This document shows positions 11,601 through 23,400 of a stretch of DNA of 64,000 nt, piece by piece. Where the stretch lies: assembly GCA_965644295.1 (NCBI GenBank), contig CBFFRP010000370.1:178881-242880 (forward strand), written 5' to 3'. A model generated the notes under the pieces. That model worked only from the letters and a program-made list of their open reading frames with translations. It was not told the origin of the DNA and ran no database searches. Position 1 is the first letter of the stretch. Every line of letters starts with the position of its first letter. The position numbers and the translations under genes were made by a program. The stretch comes from Paraphysomonas bandaiensis. Its lineage: Eukaryota > Chrysophyceae.

Positions 11601-12699
11601 ATGGGCGCTGCCTCATCCATCCACTGGCCAGATCTCCCTGAGGACCTATCTCCCGATGATCTGAGAGCCCTGATAGGTGATGATATATATCACATCTACA
11701 AAGAATCGAATCCCAATAAAACCATATCGAAAGACCGTTTAATTCATCTGATTGACTACTATCACACTGCTATGAGACAATCTGAAGCACGAGAAATGCT
11801 TCATGTCTTCAAACAGTACGCACCGATGGGAGAAATGAACGCACGTTCCCTCACAGCCCTCTGCAGAGACTGTAAGCTATTGAAGAAGAGCGTATTAACT
11901 CCTGTTGACGTTACACTTCTATTTGAGAAGGCTAAAAAGCAGCAGAAAGAGACATCAAACACTCTCGATTTTATATCATTCACTAAAATTGCCATTCCGT
12001 TAATAGCTGAGAAGAGAGGCGTCGATTCGTGTGTTATTTGGTCAAAAATTGCGTGTTTAGAGCCGTCTCATACCCACACACTGGAGAGCACTGGCGATGA
12101 GATGACGCAGGCAACACCTCAGCAGAATCATGCTGCTATAAAGCTGCAGAAACTAACACGGAAGAGAAGTGCGGAGTATACTGTTGAATGCATAAAAGCG
12201 GTACGCCTTCTATGAGTCGACTGTGTGTTTGTTAACAGTGTCATGACAGATTCAGCGATCTGCAAATACTGTTGACGATAATTTCTTTGATATTCCTGAA
12301 GATTGTGAGGATGAAAAGAAAATGATCGATATTTTTGCGGGGATAAGTGATGAAAATGATGAGGTCGACTGTGCAACTCTAATTGCTCTCATGAAGAAAG
12401 CTGGAGTACTTTGTCAGCGGTTTACGGCTACAGATGTTCGATGGGCGTTTCACAAAACGAAGGTGATAGCTAAAACCCGTGAAAAATATCAAAAAGGAGT
12501 GCTTTGTGATAAGCGTATCACCTATGTGGTCTTTCGTGAAGTGTTTCTCCCATGTGTAGCTGACAGAAGAGGAATTGCAGTTTCGGACCTTTGTGACGCA
12601 ATTCGACTGCTGGAATCAAATCCAAAACCCGATATATCGGCTGAAGCAGTAGTTGTAAAAAATAACTTCTTGAGTTCTCTTATGCAGAATGTTGTGTGA
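11601..12699 (+). CDS. Protein with two p25-alpha/TPPP-like domains and an IQ-like segment
   Basis: Proposed CDS is join(11601..12200, 12250..12699), 349 codons. It begins MGAASS, an N-myristoylation-type N terminus with Gly2 and Ser6. Residues about 75-145 resemble the p25-alpha (TPPP) fold: LCRDCKLLKKSVLTPVDVTL, then FEKAKK, then LDFISFTKIAIPLIAEKRGV. A second, more diverged copy lies in exon 2: LIALMKKAGV, FTATDVRWAFHKTK, and ITYVVFREVFLPCVADRRGI. Between them is an IQ-like basic helix (AAIKLQKLTRKR). Known for the family: p25-alpha proteins promote tubulin polymerisation and are widespread in ciliated eukaryotes. Membrane anchoring and a cilium or microtubule role are inference. The start at 11601 is preferred over the upstream repeat-derived frame. 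Confidence 0.7.
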
Positions 12700-13766
12700 G
12701 GAAAATGTATACAATGTCTCTAATGTCTACCATGGGTTATCAGTTAATGTGTGTGCGTACGTTTTCGTTGACTTAGAGGTCAGAAATTATTTGTGTTACT
12801 GAGGCGTCAATTGCACTGACCATCCTGTCAAGAAGTTTACTATATGTTCATTTGTCGTAAGTCTAGCCAAGAACGTGTGAGAGATATTTATTTTGTGTCA
12901 TTCTTTTTCGGTGTGTGCCACTTTATTGTATTTCTATACAACTCTCTAGACAACAGATGTAAACGTATTACACCCTCTCCAAGGATTGCCTCACCTCCTT
13001 TACCATCATAACTCCCGCAATGAACAGTGCTTTACTTATAATTAAAAGTATATAATAAAATTCCCTTTTTAATATAGTATTGTACTTTTTATCAGCAGGC
13101 TTGAGTAACATTTCATTGATGAGTAATGAGAAAGATCCAACAATAATAACACTATTGTTCCTCTTTCCTCTGTAAGAGTGTATTCTTGCACACAATCACA
13201 CACACTACTGGGAATATAGCAACAAATAGTGGTTCCCAGCGGATACACAACATCATTTACAATTTACACCACTATATGTTGAATATCCGGAATCGCTTAT
13301 GCTGTGTATACTGTATTTCTACGATCGTTGCGGAAGTGCAAAGTTTGCTGTTTTTTAACGTACGTTGACATGTTACTATTCTTGCGTACTGAGGTAAAAG
13401 TGTATATTGACCCTTAGCACAGTATACAGCTAACTTCTCTATGTTATCACATTCGAATCTTAATGGTTACTAATCTGAGATTAAGCATCTTTTAGGAGGT
13501 AAGTGCATTTACTAGTTGTAAACCTGGCTAATGGCTTGAGTCGTAACACGATATATTCTTCGCTTACAACCTACGTCACACTTGGTCTTGTATGTTCATC
13601 AAGATTATGATACACTGCTACTATTGCATAAAGTTATGACGACTGTACCCTTCTATTTCGATCACAGTACACTAGAATTGTTAATTCCAGGTGTGAGTTC
13701 GTTCGCCATACTGACATATATATATACATATAAATACAGGCAGCTACCATAACTCCGCGTAATAAA
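12700..13766. other. Intergenic between convergent genes, no gene seen
   Basis: AT-rich spacer between the 3' ends of the p25-alpha and GOLD/coiled-coil genes. Short open frames at about 12968-13368 have no recognisable domain or splice-supported extension. No obvious repeats. Confidence 0.5.
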
Positions 13767-16700
13767 TTACACTTCATTCCATTCCCGGAAGGATGATTCT
13801 AGCCACTCATCATGCGATGGAACTGCTGGGGAGGTCCCTCCTGGGCGAGAGACGACTGGGGTCGAAGAATTTGGTAGCTCGGACCGGGCCAGAAGATTCT
13901 GCGTTTGTGTGTCTAGTTGTAGGGCCAGTTGCTGCAGAGCACGACTCCCTGGGTCCGCTTTCATCATTTGTGAAACCATTGCACGCCTTTCTCTGAGCTC
14001 CTGTAGGACTGCCCCACAATACCCTCGCAGATACTCATCGCCCTCAGAGTCTCCCTCAGTCTCTTCCTGCTCATTTTTCAAATCACCATCGTCTTTAACT
14101 GTCTCCTTTTCCACTGTCATAGGAGAAGTGCGAGCTGAGTCCTTTTCTGTGGGATGTTGAGGGGCTGCGGAAGCTTTGGAATCAACAGTGAGGGGCCCCT
14201 CATATAGGCCTAGATCACGCAAAGCGCGAAGCTCTTGCAGTAAAACTTTTCGTTCCGCCTTCACGCGGGTGAGCTTTTCCCTGTTTTACAGTATTAGGTT
14301 AACAACAGCGATAGAAAATGTGTCAGAATCTTACTGGTAGTGTACTTGCATCATTCGACTCTCGGAGGCTTCCGCTTTCGCTGACTGTACGGCCTGCGCG
14401 CACTCGCGTTGTACTCGCCGGAACTCTCTCTCATCTATTCGTCTCTGTGCTCGTAAAAGAACCAATTGACTCTGTAGTTCATCCAGACGATGAGCATAGT
14501 CAGAAAGCGCTACACGGCATTCGTCTCGGTCAGCTAATGCTGCAGCAAGTTCCCCCTCTTTATCACTCGCCGTGCCATCACTATCTTCTACTCGGTCCTG
14601 CAGCTGCTCCAATAGGCGGGAGTTCTCAGCTTCAAGGTCGGCTATTCGTCCACACAAGTCTCGTCTCTCTGTTACCCACTCTTCCTTTTCTTTGACCGCC
14701 TCTGCTAGCACTGCTGCATCCCTCTCATACGAGGCACTGCGAATAATATAAGCACACTTTATCCTTCCACACTATGGCAATCACCTCACTCTAGCCAGCT
14801 CTTCTTGGACCGCCCCTCTGGCAGCACTCCACACTCCAGCTTCCTTTTTCATAGCTTCCACCTTTAGTGCCAGGCCGCGCTTTTCTGCTTCCAGTTCCCG
14901 GCAGCGCCCCTCCAATTCTTCCACCTCCGTAGCATGCTGTCGAGCTGCCTGTTCAGAAGAGTTCCGCAGCTTGTCGCAGGCTTCCTGCAGACGGGTAAGA
15001 TCAGAGGTGATTCTCGTTGTAAGAGCTTCAGCCTCTTCCCGAGCATTTAGCAGACCTTGTTGTTCTCTCTCTGCGGCCTCCAAGTGAGTACGCACAATCT
15101 GAAGCTCTGCCCGTGCTTGATCACGTTGTGCCTCAACCACTCCCACGTCGTCCTCTAGTGCATCCACCCGCTGCGCTAGGCCTAAAACGTCCTTCAGTCC
15201 TCCGCTCCCGCATACTTCACATCTAGAACTTATTTGTGCTTCGTTTGACGGAGGCGTCGCCTGAGTACTCCATCGTAAAGGTAGATAAGCTCCTAACGAA
15301 GAAGGATAAAGCCAACTTCCAGATGCTGGAGCACCCTTCCCACGATTAGCAGATTCACTGGTTTCCTCACCAATACGAGGTGCGGACGGATGTAAGGGAG
15401 GGTCCATTGCTGTCATAGATATGTCGCCTTCGGAGTCCCCGGAGGGGGGCTGTTGGTGTGGATAAAACCCTCCAACAACAGAGGCTACTTGCTTGGATAT
15501 AGTAATTGGGGTTTGTACCACCCCGCCAACTATTCCGCCAATAGCATTGTACCCTGCAAGTCCGGTCGTATGTCCAAGTGAGAGTAATGCGCCACCCTGC
15601 GGACAAATTACTCAAGTAAGCGGGAATATACTTCTGCAACAGTCCAGTCGTACCGCGTAAGGTCCTATGCCATAAACCGCCCCTAGTGCCCCTCCATATG
15701 AAGTCCATCCTGGATTATGCTGTGGTCGAGCCAACTGCCCGTCCTCTTTTTCTTCTGTCACTAGATGCTTCCCTTGGCCCAACACCACATCTCCCTCATC
15801 CTCTTCTAGACCTACATTTAGTTGCACATTAGCACGGATATCTTTCACAAGGACGGTCACCATACCTGCCGACTCTGACACAACGCGATGGTGATCTAGG
15901 CTACCCATGCTATCGAGGTACTCCCCAGTGGGAGTAGGAGAAACATTTGCAGTAGGTTCTTTCCAAGGTCCATCAACAGAAACTGACACACCCGCACACT
16001 CAAGCAGCCTCCGATAGAGCTGAACAAGATGAGACAGCAAGATTGTGGAATGAAAGACTCACCGTGGAGCGTGGCCTAGATTGAGCTTCCTGCAAGTCAT
16101 CCGCCGCCTTCAGTGCCGCTTGCATAGTTCCTTCTCCAACGCACTGAGCGCAATATTCGATGTGCTTGCCGGTAAAGGCGGAGAAGCTGTTGTCCCACAC
16201 CATCCGATACACCCCGGACCGGTCAGCGGTGAAGCTTCCAGATAATGGCGGCCCTTTTACCTTCTTCGGTGACGTCACTAACTGCACAGTCTTGAACTCT
16301 GGCGTGCGCACAAGTTCTTCGGCACTCTTAAGACCTCGTTCCATCAGGCCATCGAAAAGGCGCGCGGATACATCATCCATTATCTTAACACTTGTGCCAT
16401 CTGCAGGTTTCACTTCCACTGGAGACGTGCTAGCAGAGTTCCCGCTAGCAGAATCGTCAGATGTCCTCCGTTTAAATTTGCAGAATAAACTCTCGCGGAA
16501 CAGGGCACAAAAGTCCACATCACATCCACAGCCAACTGAAAACCTCCAGACAAGTGTACATCCTTTGTCTATTTTAAAGTCAATAAAAAACTGTTTGCAC
16601 CTGCCATTAACACGTCAGGAAAAGTAAGACAGAAAAAATCTACCTTGGAATATACACAGTCTGGCTTTCGAATGGCTGCAAAATAAAATCCACTGCACTG

Positions 16701-17938
16701 AGAGTGCTGCTTTCATTCTGTGCGCTATCTGCTCCTCCAACGGATTCCCACATAAAGTCTTCCATGGATCTGCTGCGCACTATTTCCCCTTCCTTAAGAC
16801 AAAACTTCAGTAGATCCTCCACCTGCTCAGCCGAAGGGACTCCACAGTCATCTCCAACACGATCTATGTCGCATATAATAGCATGACATACTGAACAATA
16901 TCATAAATAAACCATAAAAACAATATCACATATAAAATTCTAAGATAAACGCAACTAACTAACTAACAGGGCTCGCATTCATCACCATATACTATAACAC
17001 TACTACCACTCTTTTCTAACAATCATATGCATAACACTAATATGACCCGTATATATCACTATATACTACAACACATTGTAATATATATATTAATGTATAG
17101 TATAGCACTAATAGGACCCATGCATATACATCATAACACTAATACTAATATATATTTAGCATTGTGTAGTATAGCACTAATAGGAACCGTACATATATAC
17201 ACCAATAGTAACACTAATATAAATAGCACTGTACAGTATAGCACTAATAGGACTCTTACATATGCACATACCATAACGCGAACACATCTAATATACGTAT
17301 ATACACATCGCTGTGTAGTATAGCACTAATATGACTCATACATATACATATAGTTATACACCGTTAAGACTAACAGTTATACATATATATACCACTGATC
17401 AGTACAGCACCAACAGGACCCATACATACGCCATAACACTACTATATACATATCACTGTGCAGTATAGCACCAATAGGACGCATACATACACCATAACAC
17501 TAACATACATATCACTGTGCAGTAAAGCACCAAGAGGACACATACATACACCATGACACTACTATATATATATCACTGTGCATAACAACAACAGGACCCA
17601 TACATATACCATAGCACTAACATACATATATACATCACTGTGCAGTATCGTACTAGTAGGACCCATACATACACCATAGCACTAACAGCAGCATATACAT
17701 GTATGTGTGTACTCGTGTTGATAGGGTGGTCACCTGTGTCTGGTGCTGGTCCTGTCTGCAGTGTCTGTGAGCATCTGTTGATTATATCCGCAGTGTTCGA
17801 TAGAGTGTCTGGTAGCTTGATAGTGAGGGATGACAAGAGCACCTCAATAGCCTCCAGAGACCTCCGTATCTGCACGCTATCGTCACTGCTGCTGCTGTTA
17901 TCAGTAAACGCTAAGTCGATATTGTATACGTGAGACAT
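13767..17938 (-). CDS. GOLD-domain protein with long coiled coil
   Basis: Proposed CDS is complement(join(13767..14280, 14335..14736, 14785..15596, 15654..16019, 16063..16600, 16644..16863, 17734..17938)), 1018 codons, in phase. Residues about 140-295 look like a GOLD beta-sandwich: a CTLVWRFSVGCGCDVDF strand pair early and SGVYRMVWDNSFSAFTGKHI late, the pattern seen in p24, Sec14-like and ACBD3 proteins. A Gly-rich hydrophobic stretch follows (GGALLSLGHTTGLAGYNAIG and on). From about residue 560 to 900 it is an almost continuous Glu/Ala/Arg/Leu coiled coil, ending in an acidic tail. GOLD domains mediate protein interactions in Golgi and vesicle traffic, so a tether or adaptor role is plausible but inferred. 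Intron 1 (16864-17733) is a degenerate minisatellite. Confidence 0.72.
16864..17733 (-). repeat. Degenerate minisatellite filling intron 1 of the GOLD gene
   Basis: About 10 imperfect units of roughly 55-60 bp recur, each containing a core like GTATAGCACTAATAGGACC followed by CATACATA-type sequence and TATATCAC. It begins near 16990 and runs to about 17700, ending just before the donor of exon 1. The units vary in the alternating AT part and are well conserved in the core. Confidence 0.75.
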
Positions 17939-18445
17939 AAGAGGCGGTGCTGTTACTGTACGGGGTTAAGTGCTGCTGTGTGTGTGTGTGTGTGCTCTGC
18001 TCTGCTCTGGTGTGTTAATAGAGAGCTGAACATGCAGATATCAGTGTCATATACACATATGTATGTATGTATGTATGTACTGCTGTATGTATGATAACAC
18101 AAGCATACAGCAGTATATACAGTACATATACGTACACTGCGGCAATGTACTGCTGTGTGAATGTTCTTCAGAGCAGAGGTGTGTGTAGGTGCATGTAGGA
18201 ACTATCTCGTATCTTTCTGCGTCTACCAGAGAATACAGTGCGGTATAGAGATATACAGTAGGTGGGATAGAAATATACTGCTCTATATATACATGTATAG
18301 CGGTACATGTGCAGGTCTGCAGGTACAGTAGCAGGCCTGTACATGTGTATATATAGCCACTCGTAAAGGTCAGCATACCACACATAGCTATGCATACATA
18401 CATAAGGTGCTCATAGCTGTACCTCTTAACACACACACCTCACAA
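17939..18445. promoter_or_regulatory. Divergent promoter region, GOLD gene / SLD5
   Basis: About 500 bp between the two starts. It holds a TG run at about 17980-17996, (GTAT)n at about 18056-18080 and several CATACATA tracts up to 18400. No protein-like frame; probably both promoters, with no recognisable site. Confidence 0.5.
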
Positions 18446-19126
18446 ATGGATTTCATAGCCGATGAAGATGACACTGGAAGTGTTTTAGTGAGTGACGATA
18501 TAGTCGACCTTAACAACGCATGGCGCAGTGAGGTTCACAGTCCCGACATCCTCCCGTACAGGCACCACCTCATACGAGACATATCCGACCGACTGCACAC
18601 ACAGCAACGCAATATATCAGATCGCATCAACTCACCTGAAGAGATATTCACAGCCTCTCTCTATCAGATGGATATCGACCGTGTAAGATACGCTCTCGCC
18701 CGTTACTTGAGGGCTCGTATACTTAAGATAGAGAGAATGTCAGATGATGTGATAAGAGGAGAGGTCCTCGACAGACTGTCCATACAAGAGAAGACATTCG
18801 TCAGTAAACTAAATAACTTAAACAATGCTTATTTAGAGGAGAGTTTCTTTGGAAGGCTTCAAGAGGGAGCGAAAGAGAAAGCGGAGAGCGCTCCGGACAG
18901 GAGAAAACATGCACAGCCAGCGCTTCAGGTGTGTATTGGATGAATAGTATGAATGAGATCTAATATATCTGCACAGGATTTTGTGTTTTGTCGAACTCTC
19001 GCTGATATTGAGGTGCCGAATGAGTATGGTGACCCTCCTGCACGATATGCCCGAGGAGACATGTTTATCGCTAAATACGATGACATTAAAGAATTTGTTG
19101 TGCGAGATGAAATAATCTTAATATAG
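18446..19126 (+). CDS. SLD5: GINS complex subunit Sld5
   Basis: Proposed CDS is join(18446..18928, 18977..19126), 210 codons, close to the usual length of Sld5 (about 220). The N-terminal helical A domain carries DILPYRHHLIRDISDRL, then YQMDIDRVRYALARYLRARI and LKIERM, the signature of Sld5. The C-terminal B domain (exon 2) ends with an RGDMFIAKYDDIKEFV segment and a terminal hydrophobic strand, as in other Sld5 proteins. Sld5 pairs with Psf1, Psf2 and Psf3 to form GINS, part of the CMG replicative helicase in the nucleus. The 48-bp intron is GT-AG. Confidence 0.88.
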
Positions 19127-20480
19127 TGTTGTCATATGCTTTATGTTGTGGAGATTTATTTTATAAGTTCCTTGTTTTGAGGTGACTGTACTCGTAATAA
19201 TGAGGAATTTGGATGTCTAATGTAGTGATAGCATTCTCTATTCTTTATCGCCGGAGTACGATTTTGACATCCACTAGTCCACTAGCTTTGTATTTTGTAT
19301 CATGATTTAAAGATTGTGAAATCAGGCTTCGAAATAAACATACTCAAAACGATACAGGCTTGGGTAACAATGAATTGGTGAGAGCTATCCAACAAACATC
19401 TCAGAATTTATTAGGATTCAGCTTAATACATGATAGTATCTGTGAGTTATAATGTTCAATGAAATATATCATGAACTGAATTAGAGAGAGTATCTGTTGA
19501 AGATACATGATCGTCATCATAACGTCGTCATTATCAGTTACACTTCTAACTATTCCGTTGTGCATAATAGTTATGTTTTATATTGTTATTCATAATTCTC
19601 ACTCCATCGTGTTCATTACTTACTTTACACCCTAATAATCACAACAATGTTTTACTATTACTAAGATCAATTCTTTATTAAATTAACATTGCAGCGTGGT
19701 TCAGTTCCTCCATACTCCATCATACCACTCTGAATCTTGATTACTGTGTTCTTGAAATCTGAGTTTTAAACAATTTCCGCGTCTGCACCCAGGTGGAATT
19801 TTATCCCATGGTACTGAATAATTAAATAATCTAATTAAGTTAGATATCAACTTTTTTCACAACATATTACAATTATTGTATAGAGCTGTCAATACAAAGC
19901 ACTTAGCTAATAGATATTCCCTCAGCAAAGTCGGACTCGCATATTTTTCGTGGTGTTCTGGGGAAAAAGTACCGGAAATATTTCTCCGGGAAACTAACGT
20001 GAGCCGCATAATATATATATAGTCAGCAAATATTGTTCTACGTTCTACATACTACCTACTCATAGCCACATGCTTGTGTGTCTCTTATGAAGACATCTTA
20101 AAGCCCTGACAAATAAACAGGCGCTCGGGACAGGTCCCACCTCAAGCCTCAAGGGCATCCCGGGTACTGGGATGCCTGCTGAAGTCAACAGATGCCAGGT
20201 ATATATCAACATTCTGCTCGCTAATAATAAGATATTCACTAGAATTACATTATTATATCTAACTCTAAATTCTTCGCAACAGTACTTCAATAAAATAAAT
20301 CAAAATTATATTTTACGGACTCAGACGCTCCGTCGTGGTAACCGAAATTATAAATGTCGGGTATGAATATATAAACTGTATACAAAAAATCGAAGGCATA
20401 CTCAACCTATATCTATTATATAAAGCCACTAAGAATTGAAACCATAAATTCGACAACACAACGGAAGTTGCTTATTTCAT
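19127..20480. other. Intergenic between convergent genes, with a repeat copy
   Basis: AT-rich spacer between SLD5 and the K+ channel. The stretch about 19915-20225 is an interspersed repeat that also occurs, in inverted orientation and partly duplicated, at 29690-30360. Apart from this I see no gene. Confidence 0.55.
19915..20225 (+). mobile_element. Copy of the interspersed foldback-associated repeat
   Basis: The first about 90 bp are the reverse complement of 29840-29925, sharing GTCGGACTCGCA and CGTGGTGTTCTGGGG. The rest matches 30080-30330 in the same orientation, sharing ATTGTTCTACG/GCC, CATGCTTGTGTG, CCCTGACAAATAAACAGGC and GGGCATCCCGGGTACTGGG. It appears to be one contiguous repeat unit; at 29.7-30.3 kb two oppositely oriented copies flank a short spacer. 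Confidence 0.65.
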
Positions 20481-23400
20481 TTAAATCCCAACGCCTTCAG
20501 ATGAGCCGGTTCTGCACTCCGCAGCCGAACCTCTATTGCTGGCAGAAACATGGTTGGAGAAGGCCACACTAAGTCTCCGCAGATCCAAGTCGTGGCGCTG
20601 CAACGCGGTAGAGAGACTTCTCTCTATCCCTATACATCGCTGAAGAAAGCCCACCTTATTTTCGACCATTTCATGCGGTAATTGTACATCGTGGAGAAAG
20701 GATTCCATACTTTTCACTACAGATTTTAGAGACTCTTCCAGTGAAGTCATACGTTTCATGAATACGGCATTAATTATTTTCTTGGATGCTCTTTTCTCCT
20801 TCTTCTGCTGCTTTTCTAAGTATGATTGGTGGACCTCCCAAAACGTGCTCGCAGCCACTGTAAGAGGCATGGCAAGGTAAAATGCACCAAAAAGCATTAG
20901 AAATATACTCATAATCTGTCCAATATTTGTAACTGGGACAATTTCACCGTACCCCACAGAAGTCAGTGTAACAATCGAAAACCATAATGCATCCAAGACG
21001 TTCGAGAACTTGGATTCCTCTCCCAGCTTGTTGACGGATATGCGTCGTCCATCCTTCAGCGTGCCCGCGATATCGTCAGGCACATCACAGTTGCTATCAC
21101 CAACGTAGCAAGCAGTCCCCTTCTCGACCTCATATAGAAGAAGCGCGAATACAGTGACTATAAAAAATAGCAGCATCAATATGCCTACGATCTGCCGCCA
21201 AGCTTTGTTCGCAGTGGTCACTAGCACCTGGGAGGCACTAAAATGCCTCGTAATCTTAAATAATCGAAACACCTGCGAAAATATAAGTAACCTCAAATTG
21301 AAATGCCAAAATATTGCAAACATCAACATACAATAAAGAAATGGACACTACTCACCTTGATTGACTTGAGCATAACCAAAAGAATGGGCTCAGGTGACGA
21401 GGCCAGGATAGCGAAGTCGAGGCTGAAATTGGGCTCCCTCAACGCAGTGATGATGTCAACGTAAAATGGGGCGACTGACAGCATATCAAACACATTCAGT
21501 ATGTCCATGAAAAACCCATACAAGGAGTTAGACACAAATATTCGCAAGAATATCTCCACAGTGAAGCAGAAATTGACAAATATCTCTAGAGGAACCCATC
21601 CATGATTGCCGTCCACAATCTGGACAGCGTCATATTTACACTCTATGCGCGTACACACCGCCTGAATTTGGTGCATTTTGTCGCGGGATACGATGAAGTC
21701 AGGGGCCCTAAAGTTAGAAGAGAGCTGGTCGCTGGTCTCAAAGGGAAGGTTATCTTCGTCAGCGCAGGTGACATTGGTATATCTTGCTCCGAAGTTAATA
21801 CCATGTCCAAAGCAATCCAAATCATTGCAGTTGTACCGCAGCCTCTGATTTGTGACGCCAGTGGAGTTGTGCACGAAACAACCGGCATCCAGAGAAGGGT
21901 CGTCTTTGTCCATGCAGTAGACGCCCAAAACTTTTCCACAGAGATACGAATCCTCCCCATAATGTGAAAAAGTGGGCAGCGTCTGTGTGTATAGCATAAA
22001 TACTGATAAAAGGATCAAAAATATGAAAAAATACTGCAGCATGCGCGCCCCTTTGGAGGAGTGGGGAAATTCCATTAACATCCATATCCTTGTTCGCAAG
22101 GACTTAGGGTTCTGCACAGCTCGCTCCATGTTCTTCGCGAAGTCTTCGCTGCTCCTCCACTTGTTAGCAATGTCTGGGGCGGATTTTGCCATCTTGACTA
22201 GGAATGATATAGAGTCTTTATTCTTAGATCCCAGGAATTTTCGTGTGATCGCGATACTCCATTCAGAGCTGGAGAGCCTGTTAAGCCCCCGTAGGGCTCT
22301 TGATACCTCCCTTGACCCACGACGAGCCTCCCTAGAACGAGGATTGCTAACTGCTACCTCACGACGTTTATGATCCAGCTTGTGTTTCGAGTCCGATGTA
22401 GGCTTCATTTCCACCCCTTCCCCTTCTTCGCCAACTACCGCCAATAAACCAGTACCAGATGTCCGGACAGGTCTCCGCCCAAATTCACTCTTGTGACTGT
22501 CTCCTTCCTCGTTACCATCACAATGGCATGTCGTCGTTGCAGTGTTTGCACTTCCTACGACGCCATTTCGACTGAAGGACATACTCTCTTCTTCGTCAGA
22601 AACAGGTGTCACAGTACGAATTACTTTAGACTTAGAAGGAGATTTATGCGAGAAAGGCCAACGCATCGAATGATTCTGAGAGGATGGGGAAGATTCAGGG
22701 GTACTGAACTCGTCTTCTTCCCCTTCAACGAGATCCGGTACTTGCTGTTGCAGTTCCGCACCAGAAACGAATGAAGATAAGATTTCTTCTGATCCCATAT
22801 CATCCTTCTCATCCACTTGACACCCCTCCAATTCATTATCATACTGCTCATCCAAGGGGACTAGTGTACACTCCCTTTCAGCATTGGGTTTAATGGTGCT
22901 CTTACGGAAAACACTAATTTTCCGTTGCTCCTTAGTCACTTCACCTTCCGTTAACGTCTCTACCGCGGTTCTAATATTGTACAACAGGGGTGCAATCCAT
23001 CCCCTCAGTTCGCATATGGCCAGGAGTATGGCAGGCGTCATCTTAGTTGCCGACGCTGTCAAGACATTGAGTTCTCGCAAAGCCTTCTCCACATTTCGCC
23101 GGCACTCTAATAAGGGAGACATTACTGCGTGCGCCATCAAGTCCGCCACTTCCGGGGAAATTCTGATATCTGCTTTGCTATCAATCTTCCCCGGCGACAC
23201 AACACCATCTCTTCCTGATGTTGATGAAGCTGAGGTCTGTCCCTGATGTAGACTCTGTCCCTCCGCTACTCGTACCCCTTCAGCGGCCTTCTCAATTACA
23301 AGCGAACATTCTTCGTCAGCCAGACCCTCCCAAGCACTGCTGTACTCATTGCCGATAATAGCTAGTGGCATTGACAAGAAGAGGGACCCGAAGAGCATTA

